DNA from: an uncultured Bradyrhizobium sp.
GTDB taxonomy: Bacteria > Pseudomonadota > Alphaproteobacteria > Rhizobiales > Xanthobacteraceae
Direction: 5' to 3'
Assembly: GCF_947648125.1 (NCBI RefSeq)
Contig: NZ_CANSMR010000004.1
Coordinates: 372,001-436,000 of the forward strand
DNA length: 64,000 nucleotides
Part shown: positions 1 through 7,349 of the stretch, one piece after another
Position numbering within the stretch: the stretch's first letter is position 1
Layout: every line of letters begins with the position of its first letter
Notes under the pieces: generated by a model
What the model was told of the DNA's origin: nothing
The model's input: the letters and a program-made list of their open reading frames with translations, nothing else
The model's database searches: none
Translations under genes and position numbers: made by a program

Positions 1-13
1 CAGACCGCAGCGT

Positions 14-196
14 ATGTTCGGAAGGCACGCAGCCACCAGGCGGCATCGGTCGATGCCGGCGCCGCGCACAGCAAATCATTTGCGATGGACTCGCGAAGCA
101 AATGTGCGGCGATATCGAAAGCTCCTGAACACACAATTGACTGACGTTGAACGCACCTTCATAGAGCGGCGGCTCGCTGAAGAACTGCAGAGCTGA
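14..196 (+). CDS. Small helical hypothetical protein, possibly longer at the 5' end
   Basis: Sixty residues from the first ATG. The frame stays open to the window edge, so the true start may lie upstream; another ATG at base 53 is also possible. The C-terminal half is a charged, probably helical segment running from NVRRYRKLL to RRLAEEL. It matches the second half of the next protein (225-413) position by position, so the two are tandem paralogues. No catalytic motif is visible. Small proteins of this kind are frequent in Bradyrhizobium accessory DNA; the function is unknown. Confidence 0.55.
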   Translation: MFGRHAATRRHRSMPAPRTANHLRWTREANVRRYRKLLNTQLTDVERTFIERRLAEELQS

Positions 197-224
197 CAGG
201 GCTTAAGGGTCAGTGGGTTCGGTG

Positions 225-413
225 ATGTCTACGATTGATGACAGCTTCAGTGAGATCAGATCCGTACGGAACGACATCTGGCGCTGTCGTAGGCTGCTCC
301 AGACTGAGCTCGTCGATGCTGAACGAGAAATTGTGGAGAAACGCCTTCGCGAACGGCTGTCAACCTTTGAAGGGCTGTTAGCGTCTGCATTCCCCTTGGC
401 CTTGAAGCTTTGA
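225..413 (+). CDS. Small helical hypothetical protein, paralogue of the preceding gene
   Basis: Sixty-two residues from ATG 225; a GTG at 213 is an alternative start. The core [13 protein letters not shown] followed by EKRLRERL aligns with the RYRKLLNTQL and ERRLAEEL segments of the upstream protein. A leucine/arginine heptad-like pattern suggests a short helical hairpin. It lies 28 bases after its paralogue and 29 bases before a GreA-like gene in the same orientation, so the three could share a transcript. No function can be assigned. Confidence 0.5.
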   Translation: MSTIDDSFSEIRSVRNDIWRCRRLLQTELVDAEREIVEKRLRERLSTFEGLLASAFPLALKL

Positions 414-442
414 AGCAAACTCGGGGAATGGGTTGGTGCGCG

Positions 443-949
443 ATGATAAGGCTTCCGATGACGGCCGCGGGTCACGCCGCTCTTGAAGATGAACTAAGAG
501 GCCGCATCAGGATCGAGCGACCTCGTTTGGTTCAGCGAATTCAACAGGCGATCGCCGATGATGCCAACTTGGTGGAGAACTCCGAATATCAGGCTGCGCA
601 GGCGGAGCAAAACGTCAATGAGGCCCGGATCGCCGAGCTAGAAGACAAGCTCGCGCTGGCAGAAATCGTCGACGTATCCAAGCTTTCCGGCAATACGATC
701 AAATTTGGTGCTACCGTGACGCTAATCGACGATGATACCGGTGAGAAACGGACTTGGCAGATCGTCGGCGAGCCGGAAGCTGATGCGAGCAAAGGAAGAA
801 TTTCAGTGACTTCTCCCATCGCCAGGGCATTGATCGGTAAGACCAAGGGGACAACCGTGCTGGTCGACGCGCCGGGCGGCACTAAGGCCTTCAAAGTCCG
901 GCACGTGGAGTGGTTTGAGGACAAGCCGAAGAGGCGAAAGCAGGTCTGA
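443..949 (+). CDS. GreA/GreB-family transcription elongation factor paralogue
   Basis: A 168-residue protein with the GreA layout: an N-terminal coiled coil (about residues 8-78) and a C-terminal FKBP-like domain (about 85-160). GreA inserts its coiled-coil tip into the RNA polymerase secondary channel and stimulates cleavage of backtracked RNA through two acidic tip residues. Here the tip reads ANLVENSEY: the glutamate is kept (Glu45) but the usual aspartate is asparagine (Asn42). ATG 443 gives the family start ([18 protein letters not shown]); TTG 410 and ATG 428 upstream are less likely. It is probably an accessory paralogue and not the housekeeping GreA. Cleavage activity may be reduced, which is inference. 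Confidence 0.8.
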   Translation: MIRLPMTAAGHAALEDELRGRIRIERPRLVQRIQQAIADDANLVENSEYQAAQAEQNVNEARIAELEDKLALAEIVDVSKLSGNTIKFGATVTLIDDDTGEKRTWQIVGEPEADASKGRISVTSPIARALIGKTKGTTVLVDAPGGTKAFKVRHVEWFEDKPKRRKQV

Positions 950-1205
950 GGCTCAAATTCGCCGCGGGCTGGCCTCGGCTCCCCGGCGTCGGCCAGTTTG
1001 GGGTTTTTCCGATAGCAATTGTCAGCAATATCGGAGCGTAGATTGGATCGTCCAATCCGCCACCCGACCAAACGCCGAACCGGCACGTCCATGCGGCGGC
1101 ACTCTTGCGGCACAGCCTGGGTCAGGCACGGCATGCGTGCCACGGGTCTATATTCCAGCAAGCTTTGCGCGATAACGCGCTGGCTCGGAAAAAGGACATC
1201 AAGCA

Positions 1206-1386
1206 ATGAGACTGCGCTTGTCCGACGTAGCCCCTTCCGCCGTTCTAGCGGAGCACTACCGCGTGCAAGCCGAGCTGTGCAATCAAATGGCTCGAGCCAC
1301 CGTGAGCCCCCTTCAAAGAGGGTTGGCTCGAGCTCGCTGATGAGTGGAGGAGGTTGGCGCGGGAGACGGAGGCAAAGCCGCACTGA
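1206..1386 (+). pseudogene. Frameshifted small conserved protein
   Basis: ATG 1206 has a good ribosome site (AAGGA about 8 bases upstream) and encodes MRLRLSDVAPSAVLAEHYRV and onward to ...SPLQRG. The frame then leaves the conserved path and stops at 1340. Shifting by one base near 1321-1323 continues as WLELADEWRRLARETEAK and stops at 1384-1386. The joined product is a 59-residue helical protein of a type common in Bradyrhizobium (AEHYR...LADEWRRLA). One extra base in GGGTTGG is the simplest explanation. A sequencing error cannot be excluded from this sequence alone. Confidence 0.6.
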
Positions 1387-2038
1387 TTGCGGCCTAACCG
1401 AACACCGGTGCCAGTTAGCCGCCGAATCCGACGGGGCGCGCAGCTCGACCATCGCAATGTGGATCAAGATGCCAATCGGAGGTGACGTCAGGTCGTGGCC
1501 GAAGATGCTCAACGTCTGATTGCACCTTGCACTAGGCCCCTCGCTCAGGAATACGACACGACCACGACGTCAGGCATCGCATATACCTTACCTGGGCTGA
1601 GTACCTCCCCCTTCGGGACTCTGCTGCATTCTCTTCTCTAGAACCGACCGGCCAGTCCCGCGCCAATGTTACAATTGATGGCAATCAGGGGCGTCAGCTT
1701 CGCCGGATCCGGCTCCGTCTGCATTTCGAAGGTTTGTGCAAAAACGAAAGTGGCGATATTGACGGTCCCTTGACGTACTTCTTTCGGATTTGGGTTCTCG
1801 TTTGATTCCGCTTCAGCAAAAAAGATGCACCCCAGTCTCCGATTAAACATCAGAGCTTTATGCAAATTTGGGGGGCCCTGGTCAGTGCGATGCATACGGG
1901 CAGAGCGCGCCAGCCGCTCCGCAACAGCATGCGCGCGGGCCTCACTCCCGAGGCGGGATGGGCCTCGCAGACCCAGCGGTTATCATAGCAACGCGGGCAG
2001 GCAATGCGAACGGCTCCACCCCGGATAAGCGACGCCAG
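1387..2038. other. Gene-poor stretch
   Basis: About 650 bases without a convincing gene. The open frames on both strands have arginine- and serine-rich, low-information translations and no recognisable ribosome site. One minus-strand frame ending at 1638 (about 70-85 residues) has a somewhat protein-like tail but matches nothing I know. The stretch is probably eroded accessory DNA. Confidence 0.5.
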
Positions 2039-2251
2039 CTAACGGCTCCGTCTTTCTTCCATTGCAAGCTCATCCAAAAATCTCGCGAGGGCTATTTTGC
2101 CAGCGTATTCTGCCGCTGTTTGGGACTGGTAACCGCGATCGCCGATTTTCACTCCCATGGGCCTGCTGCGCCGCCTCAGTTCCCAGCCCCAACGACCGAG
2201 ACTGTCGCCGGATTCGAAGGTCATGATGTAATAATCTGTCTCCGTTGCCAT
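2039..2251 (-). CDS. Small conserved hypothetical protein (RWGWELRRRS family)
   Basis: Seventy residues, no signal peptide, soluble. The central motif WGWELRRRSRPMGVKI followed by GYQSQTAAEYAG and a C-terminal helix FLDELAMEERRS is a pattern I recognise from many short Bradyrhizobium hypothetical proteins, often present in several copies per genome. The N-terminus (TDYYIMTFESG) looks like a short beta hairpin. It sits alone between degraded regions; a terminator-like hairpin lies upstream at 2293-2321. The function is unknown. Confidence 0.7.
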   Translation of the reverse strand: MATETDYYIMTFESGDSLGRWGWELRRRSRPMGVKIGDRGYQSQTAAEYAGKIALARFLDELAMEERRSR

Positions 2252-2284
2252 GAGATCGGTCTAGCGACGCCGGACAAACGACAA

Positions 2285-2321
2285 AGGCGAAACCCCCGCC
2301 GGGTGATACGTCCGACGGGGG
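2285..2321 (-). terminator. Putative rho-independent terminator (minus strand)
   Basis: On the minus strand CCCCCGTCGG (2321-2312) pairs with CCGGCGGGGG (2302-2293) with one mismatch and a 9-base loop. TTTCGCCTTT follows. It would end transcripts from the degraded transporter fragments to the right before the small gene at 2251-2039. Confidence 0.45.
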
Positions 2322-2459
2322 CGCCGTTGCGGTGGATGGCTTGAGGCTAGTCTTAGAGGAGACTAGGTGTCACGCCAAGGACCGCCACTTCATCGAAGCG
2401 TCATCCTTTGGTTCCGGCAAGCTCAAGTGTTGAGCAGAAGTAGATGATGTGGCTGACGC

Positions 2460-2561
2460 AATTGCCCCTCGCGGCAACGTGCCGATAGCGATGACCAGAT
2501 AAGTGCCCGCAAAGATCGCAACCGCGAGGCTCGCGCTTGCTTCAGCCCGGAATGCCTCCAT
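2460..2561 (-). pseudogene. Fragment of an anion-transporter-like membrane protein
   Basis: On the minus strand a short segment reads MEAFRAEASASLAVAIFAGT and then YLVIAIGTLPRG. This resembles the first membrane helix of SLC13/ArsB-type anion transporters (IFAGTYLVIAIGxLPG). The similarity ends within about 35 residues, and nothing of the remaining permease of about 400 residues follows. It overlaps and adjoins another transporter fragment in a different frame. I read it as a relic; the family call rests on one helix. Confidence 0.4.
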
Positions 2562-2592
2562 TGCGGGGAGCGGGAATCCGAAACGTCGTGCG

Positions 2593-2718
2593 CCAAAGAT
2601 GGTCCCGCGCCGGCACATTATTCGCGACCGATATGCCGATCGAGGCGCCAATGTTGCGCGCGGCATTGATCAGCGACAAGACCTTACCGGATTTGTCGCG
2701 GTGCATGCCGTCGAGGCC
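2593..2718 (-). pseudogene. Fragment of an EmrB/QacA (DHA2) MFS permease
   Basis: The minus-strand frame contains GLDGMHRDKSGKVLSLINAA, directly continued by RNIGASIGISVANN. This is the well-conserved segment between helices 10 and 11 of DHA2 drug exporters (typical form: KxGxASALINxARNxGASIG). About 42 residues are recognisable; the rest of a permease of about 500 residues is missing on both sides. It is a gene relic in the decaying left segment. Confidence 0.55.
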
Positions 2719-2961
2719 GCGCCGTGACGGAAAGTGAAGATCAAGGGAATGCCGACGTTCAGGACTCGAGCGCGTGTCTGGTTTGACGAACTCGCAACAG
2801 GACCGCGCGATCGACCGCCGAAAGCTCTCGACGGGTGCCAACTTTCGCGCGGCCTGTTGACGGTCGTCTGTGAGTGCACATGAAGGACACCGTGTCCCAG
2901 TTGGCTGGTCAGGAACAAAGGGCCCGGGACCCCATTGAAAGTTCAATAACGGAGGCCAGCC

Positions 2962-3348
2962 ATGGGAGTGGTTCCCTTGCAAGAGCTCGATGCGGGGCCG
3001 GTCCGAGTCTTGCTCGTCGAAGATGAGCTTTTCGTCCGCATAGACATTGCCGCGACGCTTCGACACGCCGGCTTTCAGGTAATCGAGGCCGCGTGCGCCG
3101 ATGCTGCGATGGAGTTCATCGAATCCGGCGAGCCAATCGATCTGGTGTTCACTGACATCCAGACACCGGGCATTCTCGATGGGCTCGCGCTGGCCGAACG
3201 GGTTCGGGCCAAGTACCCGCTGATGCCGGTGCTTATCTGCTCTGGAAACCTGGAGTTGGAGGGCGCGGCGAGCCGGTTAGGAAAGTTCGTACCTAAGCCA
3301 TACGAGCCGACCGGAGTCGTGCGGCTCATCACAAGCTCGATACGGTGA
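2962..3348 (+). CDS. Receiver-only response regulator
   Basis: A 128-residue single-domain protein. The receiver fold starts at residue 14 (VRVLLVEDE), with acidic pair Glu20/Asp21, phospho-acceptor Asp65 (VFTDIQTPG), Ser94 of the switch (LICSGN) and Lys112 (VPKPY). All residues for phosphorylation and Mg binding are present. No output domain follows, so it acts as a stand-alone receiver, like the CheY/DivK-type proteins common in Bradyrhizobium. The ribosome site GGAGG lies about 7 bases before ATG 2962. A second receiver gene follows 6 bases downstream. No kinase is adjacent. Confidence 0.85.
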   Translation: MGVVPLQELDAGPVRVLLVEDELFVRIDIAATLRHAGFQVIEAACADAAMEFIESGEPIDLVFTDIQTPGILDGLALAERVRAKYPLMPVLICSGNLELEGAASRLGKFVPKPYEPTGVVRLITSSIR

Positions 3349-3354
3349 AAATCA

Positions 3355-3753
3355 ATGGAACCTGCAACGATTTTGGTGGTGGAGCGCGACATTCTCGTGC
3401 GGCAGCCCCTTGCCCAATATCTTCGCGATTGCGGTTATCGCGTCTTGGAGGCGGTCAATGCCACCGAGGCGAGTAGAGCAGTTTCCACTGGAAGAGAGAG
3501 CATAGACGTTGTGCTCATGGACGTGAAAGGCGTGGCGAGTGAGGGCGAATTTACCCTGGCGTCCTGGTTGAGGACCAACCATCCGACTATCAAGGTTCTG
3601 CTCGGCGGCACTATTGCTAAAGTCCTGCAACTGGCAGGCGACCTGTGTAATGAGGCGCCCGAAGGTGGCCTAGACTATCGATCGGTGCTTGATCACATTC
3701 GGCGACTGCTTGCGGGTCGAGACCAACGGTCTCCCGATAGACGTGACGACTGA
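3355..3753 (+). CDS. Degenerate receiver-domain protein
   Basis: A 132-residue protein starting MEPATILVVERDILVRQPLA. It aligns with receiver domains: Asp56 (VLMDVKG) sits at the phospho-acceptor position and Thr86 (LLGGT) at the switch position. The usual Glu-Asp pair is Glu10-Arg11-Asp12, and the invariant lysine-proline near residue 102 is missing (CNEAPEGGLDY). It lies 6 bases after the complete receiver, with which it is probably co-transcribed. Phosphorylation chemistry may be altered or lost. It could act as a non-switching partner or be an early pseudogene. Confidence 0.7.
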   Translation: MEPATILVVERDILVRQPLAQYLRDCGYRVLEAVNATEASRAVSTGRESIDVVLMDVKGVASEGEFTLASWLRTNHPTIKVLLGGTIAKVLQLAGDLCNEAPEGGLDYRSVLDHIRRLLAGRDQRSPDRRDD

Positions 3754-4179
3754 TTCTGATCTCTAGCATTTCTCGTTGTCGCGCGCTGGCCAAGACAGCT
3801 GGCAGATCCAACCACGCGGCGGGCAGCAGCGACCAAGGCCCCATCGCGATCACGACAGCATAGCTTACGAGCTGCGTTAGCTGACAAGCGGTGCAGGTCG
3901 CGCTTTTTTTGAGTGCTGATCTTATTTGCTCATCGAGCAGCGGCGCGCAGGAGAAAAGCGGCCGGGATCGACCTTGATCCCGACCCAGTCTGGGAATGCG
4001 TGCGCGAGCCGCGTGTCGGACCATTCGACACGACGGGGGCGGAGCTGGTCCGTTAGCTTTCAAGTCACGGGTCGTGCCGCTTCGCTGAGACCTTGGCCGA
4101 TGGACCTGATCTTCGATGGCGTCGCGAAGTGTTTGGCGGTGGAATTTCAGCGTGAGGGGGTTCGGGGCATTCACTTCAA
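3754..4179. other. Gene-poor stretch
   Basis: About 425 bases between the receiver pair and a small minus-strand gene. Open frames exist on both strands, but their translations are shadow-like and rich in Arg, Ser and Pro. I see no domain, tRNA or strong hairpin here. Confidence 0.45.
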
Positions 4180-4392
4180 TCAGGGACCGTCGGTGAGCTC
4201 CGGGCCGATCTCGATAACCTCGACGAAGTAGTGACCGACGTCGCTGTTGAAGCCGATGAAGTCCCACGTCGCGCCGGCGCCGTGGCCAGCTACGCCGGTG
4301 AAGCGCGCCGGTTGCCACTCCGGGTCTTTCGTGCTCGAGCGGACCAGTACCCAATAGAAGCGGCCTTGGTTCAACTGTGCGATGTCGGTCAT
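4180..4392 (-). CDS. Small conserved hypothetical protein
   Basis: Seventy residues starting MTDIAQLNQGRFYWVLVRSS, then DPEWQPARFTG and a C-terminal strand-rich stretch WDFIGFNSDVGHYFVEVIEI. The balanced composition and aromatic beta pattern look like a genuine small soluble protein, and I recall similar short hypothetical proteins in Bradyrhizobium. No strong ribosome site is visible before ATG 4392. It is the last gene before the left attachment module. The function is unknown. Confidence 0.65.
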   Translation of the reverse strand: MTDIAQLNQGRFYWVLVRSSTKDPEWQPARFTGVAGHGAGATWDFIGFNSDVGHYFVEVIEIGPELTDGP

Positions 4393-4698
4393 GGAAACAG
4401 TCCGTTAATTCTTACAACACGGATTTTCCTGGATCAGCGCGGGCGGACGGCAATGCGGGCTTAGGGGCAAATGCGCGATTCCAAAACCTTCGCTCACGCC
4501 GCCGCGCGATGCTCGGCCGAGCCTGATCAGCATCGAAGCAATCGTGAACGCGTTCGCGTTCCTCTATGGCCAGCCAACTCGGGGTTAGTCATTTGAGATT
4601 GACGTCCGAACGTCACGCGTAAAGCGGTGAACGGGGCATGCCGGCGCTTAATTCCCTCGTCGGGAGTATCGAAATCCGCCGCGGCGCGTTTGGCTTGG

Positions 4699-4722
4699 CG
4701 ATACCAGCAAAAATACCAGCAA
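4699..4722. repeat. Arm-type direct repeat, left copy
   Basis: Twenty-four bases containing two ATACCAGCA units separated by AAA are identical to 43796-43819. Short tandem units next to an attachment core are typical of tyrosine-recombinase arm-binding sites. The distance to the following tRNA-derived core is 116 bases here and 105 bases at the right copy. Confidence 0.6.
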
Positions 4723-4787
4723 AGCGGACGGCTGCAGTGGGCTTTTGCTTGTATTTTCAATGCATCGCGAAAGTTTTCCGGAGAAAT

Positions 4788-4804
4788 CCGGAATCGAACC
4801 AGCA
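4788..4804 (-). repeat. tRNA T-arm fragment
   Basis: CCGGAATCGAACCAGCA is identical to 43937-43953, the T-stem/loop region of the intact tRNA-Leu gene. The rest of the tRNA is absent here. It looks like the trace of an earlier integration event into the same tRNA, lying just left of the island core. Confidence 0.55.
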
Positions 4805-4837
4805 GCTTAAGTTATTGTTATTATTATGATTTCTTCC

Positions 4838-4854
4838 GTGGTGCCCCTGGCCGG
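4838..4854. repeat. Attachment-site core, distal copy
   Basis: GTGGTGCCCCTGGCCGG is identical to 43924-43940, which covers the encoded CCA end and acceptor stem of tRNA-Leu. Such a duplicated tRNA 3' end is the standard scar of site-specific island integration. Sequence beyond the 17 bases differs (CAATCATC here, AATCGAAC at the tRNA), so the tRNA is not reconstituted on this side. Confidence 0.75.
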
Positions 4855-4913
4855 CAATCATCTAATCATATAACCATCTGAATCTTAAGTAGTTCTCATA
4901 GCGGATTGTTGCT

Positions 4914-4936
4914 GATACCAGCAGGAATACCAGCAG
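4914..4936. repeat. Diverged arm-type repeat inside the left end
   Basis: GATACCAGCAGGAATACCAG and the bases after it repeat the ATACCAGCA unit pair seen at 4699 and 43796, with AGG in place of AAA between units. It lies 60 bases inside the island from the left core. Together with the copy at 4699 it flanks the left core on both sides. Confidence 0.5.
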
Positions 4937-5315
4937 CGTGACGCAGGGTATTCGGTCGTAAAAAAGAGAACGGCAGGCCCCTCTGTAGGAAGCGCGGCGT
5001 ATGCCGTTCCGGTCGACACAATCGCTCCCCCACGTAATCGAGCATGAATTACTACAGCCGGCTTTGCGACCACTTCTGTTGAGGATCTCACCCGAAACTA
5101 CGAGAACTATTCTTGCGCGAGGCTATCTCTCCATTTTCGGAGAGCGCGATCCGTAGTGACGGCCTGCTACACGCAGGGCCGGATTCTAGATCCGCAAAGT
5201 CGGCATCATAAGGTAACGTGTTCCCACTCAAGCAGGCGTGTGCTGTCGCGAGTAAACCTGAGGGACAGCAAACTCGTACGCCTCGACGCGCCGCGGATAC
5301 GTTTCGGTGGGTAAC
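4937..5315. other. Left-end island DNA without clear gene
   Basis: About 380 bases of mixed, somewhat AT-richer sequence. A small hairpin (CTCTCC-ATTTTC-GGAGAG) lies near 5128-5145. I see no convincing gene; an integrase would be expected here in an intact island but is not present. Confidence 0.4.
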
Positions 5316-5528
5316 TTATTCGCGGAAATCAGGAGACATGCGATCCAGCTTCCGCAGCAAGGCCCGCCAGACCAGCCTTTCCGCCAGTTGCGACATGCCG
5401 CCCGATTTCGCCAGCGCCGCGTTTTTCTCGATCGCCAGCTCCGGCGGATGGTAGTCGGACTCCGTGCCGCCGTTCGCGCGCGTCCTTATCTGCATAGTGC
5501 AGGCTCGTTCGAGGAAATAGATACGCAA
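5316..5528 (-). CDS. Possible small hypothetical protein
   Basis: A 70-residue frame starting MRIYFLERACTMQIRTRANG and ending with MSQLAERLVWRALLRKLDRM. Composition is more protein-like than neighbouring frames, with a plausible C-terminal helix, but I recognise no family and no clear ribosome site. It could be a remnant of a longer gene or a chance frame at the island's left end. Confidence 0.3.
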   Translation of the reverse strand: MRIYFLERACTMQIRTRANGGTESDYHPPELAIEKNAALAKSGGMSQLAERLVWRALLRKLDRMSPDFRE

Positions 5529-5640
5529 GAATGCTTGCCCATGATGGACTGGAGCAAGAGTTCAAGTTGTTCAATCGCTTAGAAGACAGCTTGTGCACCG
5601 CGAGCATGCTTCCGGTCAGGCCGGGGCGGTCGATCGCTCG

Positions 5641-6567
5641 TCAGGCGTCGGTCTCAATCGGCATCCCAAGCTTGCTGCCGGACAGTGCTGCGCCAAGCTG
5701 CCGAGCCAAATTGGCCATGTAGGCGCACTCGATGCCACCGGTGTCGTCCCACCACATTGCGCAGATGTTGAGCGGGAGCAGCGGTGGATCAGCGTCCGGA
5801 ATGCGTAGTCCAAGTTCGCCGCCGAAAGCCGAGACCATCGCTTGCGGCACCAACGCTGCGCCACCCCGCGCGCTAGCAAGGCGCGCGATGATCGCAATCG
5901 TGTCGCATGTGACGACCCTGCTAGGTTTCACAGCACGAGCGCCAAACCACGCCATCATGTTCGTGAAAAGTCCGGACGGTGGAGCCGTCGTGTAGATGGG
6001 AACATCGACCAGCACTTCTGGCGTCGCTATTGCTCCCTTGAACGAACAATCCTTTCCTATCGCCCAAACACTGTCGACCGACCAGAGCGGGACAATCGAG
6101 ATACCATCCCGAACGCGTGGTTGCGCAAGAAATGCGATGTCGATGGTCCGTTCGTGCAGCGCAGTCTCGAGCCGGGTGCTGACGTCGACTTCGACATTGA
6201 TCTGCCAGGAGGGGTGTCTTGCCTCCAATGCCGCCAATAGATCGGGCAAGATTAGTGCGGCGAAGGACTCGGCAGCGCCGATCCGGAACAGTCGTTCATC
6301 TGAGGGATTGTTGCGGGAGCGCCGCTCGATCTGCTCGGCAATCGCAAGCATCCGTTCGGTGTCGGCGTAGATAGCGACGCCGGCTGGTGTCATGACGGGC
6401 CGATACAGCGAGCGATCCAAAAGCTCCGCACCGAGATTGCGCTCCAGCTCGCGGACACGCAGGCTGACTGTCGGTTGCGTCAGATTGAGCTGCGCCGCGG
6501 CCGCCCTGAAGCTGCCGAGCTTCGCGACCCAATAAAACGCTTCCGCTTGGCCGAGTGTATAGCGCAT
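5641..6567 (-). CDS. LysR-family transcriptional regulator
   Basis: A 308-residue LysR protein. The winged HTH spans about residues 1-62 (AAAAQLNLTQPTVSLRVREL), followed by a linker helix and a two-lobed co-inducer domain. The start is placed at ATG 6567 because MRYTLGQAEAFYWVAKLG is the family N-terminus; an ATG 36 bases upstream would add a non-conserved tail. It is divergent from the amidase/maleate-isomerase cluster at 6684-10202, and a palindrome in the 116-base gap (6576-6596) is a likely binding site. It is therefore the probable regulator of that cluster. It is a close paralogue of the LysR at 25149-26066. Confidence 0.9.
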   Translation of the reverse strand: MRYTLGQAEAFYWVAKLGSFRAAAAQLNLTQPTVSLRVRELERNLGAELLDRSLYRPVMTPAGVAIYADTERMLAIAEQIERRSRNNPSDERLFRIGAAESFAALILPDLLAALEARHPSWQINVEVDVSTRLETALHERTIDIAFLAQPRVRDGISIVPLWSVDSVWAIGKDCSFKGAIATPEVLVDVPIYTTAPPSGLFTNMMAWFGARAVKPSRVVTCDTIAIIARLASARGGAALVPQAMVSAFGGELGLRIPDADPPLLPLNICAMWWDDTGGIECAYMANLARQLGAALSGSKLGMPIETDA

Positions 6568-6575
6568 CGCGCAAG

Positions 6576-6596
6576 ATGATAGGGCGATCTTATCAT
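6576..6596. promoter_or_regulatory. Putative LysR operator palindrome
   Basis: ATGATA-N9-TATCAT is a perfect inverted repeat containing a T-N11-A core (T6580 to A6592), the classic LysR box. It starts 9 bases upstream of the LysR start codon and about 90 bases from the divergent amidase start. That position fits autoregulation plus control of the cluster. Confidence 0.55.
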
Positions 6597-6683
6597 GTTG
6601 CAAGAACTCTTAATTTTCATTGGCTTCAGGCCGGTGGTACCGCCGCTGACAACGTCATCGTTTGCAAGCGGAGGAAAACCGGG

Positions 6684-7349
6684 ATGGCTGACGAAGCCTC
6701 GCTCTCCCACGGGGAGGGAGAGATCTATCACCGCCAGGGCTTTGGCAACCGGTCGGGCATTGGCGATCGCCCCGGGCTGGTCATCGTCGACTTCGTCAAT
6801 GGTTTCGCCGATCCGACTGTGTTCGGTGGTGGAAATATCCGCGATGCAATCGTCGAGACGCAAGGCCTCCTTGGGTTCGCAAGGTCGGCAAATTGGCCGG
6901 TTGCCTTCACCAGGGTCGTGTTCGCTGACGATGCGAGTGATGCCAACGTTTTCACGCGCAAAGTCCCGTCGCTCCTTTCTCTTACGGAAGAGAATCCGCA
7001 GTCAGCGGTCGTGCGGGAGTTAGCACCTCGGCCGGGTGAGCTAGTTCTGCGGAAGCGATTGCCATCGGCCTTCGCCGGCACGGACCTGGCGGCTTGGCTA
7101 ACGAAGCACAACGTCGACACGCTGGTTGTGGTAGGAGCAACGACGTCCGGGTGCGTCAGAGCCACGGTCGTCGATGCAATGGGGAGCGGATTTCTCATCG
7201 TCGTTGCAGCTGATTGCGTGGGAGACCGCGCAGAGGGCCCTCATCACGCCAGCCTGTTCGACATGGCTCAGAAATACGCGGACCTCATGACTGCGCAGGA
7301 TATCCGCAAATCATTCGTCGAGAAGTACAGCGCCGGAGGCGTAAAGTGA
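6684..7349 (+). CDS. Isochorismatase-fold amidohydrolase (maleamate or N-carbamoylsarcosine amidase type)
   Basis: A 221-residue cysteine hydrolase with catalytic triad Asp36 (VIVDFVNGF), Lys124 (LRKRLPSAF) and Cys157 (TSGCVRATVVDA). The N-terminal GFGNRSGIGDRPGLVIVDF matches the N-carbamoylsarcosine amidase/maleamate amidase branch, which releases ammonia from a short amide. The start at ATG 6684 has a strong ribosome site (GGAGG); a longer frame upstream lacks support. Two maleate-isomerase-family genes and a transporter follow, so maleamate to maleate (NicF-like) is the most economical guess. Substrate not proven by sequence. Confidence 0.85.
   Translation: MADEASLSHGEGEIYHRQGFGNRSGIGDRPGLVIVDFVNGFADPTVFGGGNIRDAIVETQGLLGFARSANWPVAFTRVVFADDASDANVFTRKVPSLLSLTEENPQSAVVRELAPRPGELVLRKRLPSAFAGTDLAAWLTKHNVDTLVVVGATTSGCVRATVVDAMGSGFLIVVAADCVGDRAEGPHHASLFDMAQKYADLMTAQDIRKSFVEKYSAGGVK

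Noticed and set aside
589-1512. A 307-residue minus-strand frame over the GreA-like gene
   Set aside because: Overlaps an obvious GreA-family gene antisense; no domain and no ribosome site.
1019-1519. A 166-residue plus-strand frame
   Set aside because: Arg/Ser-rich and out of frame with the conserved micro-protein at 1206-1386, which explains the region better.
1638-1850. Minus-strand frame of about 70 residues with a protein-like tail
   Set aside because: No recognised family, weak ribosome site and no neighbour support; left out as unsupported.
4527-4760. Minus-strand frame reading CWYFCWY, considered as an integrase end
   Set aside because: The aromatic run comes only from the ATACCAGCA repeat read in reverse. 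No recombinase motif (R...HxxR...Y) is present.
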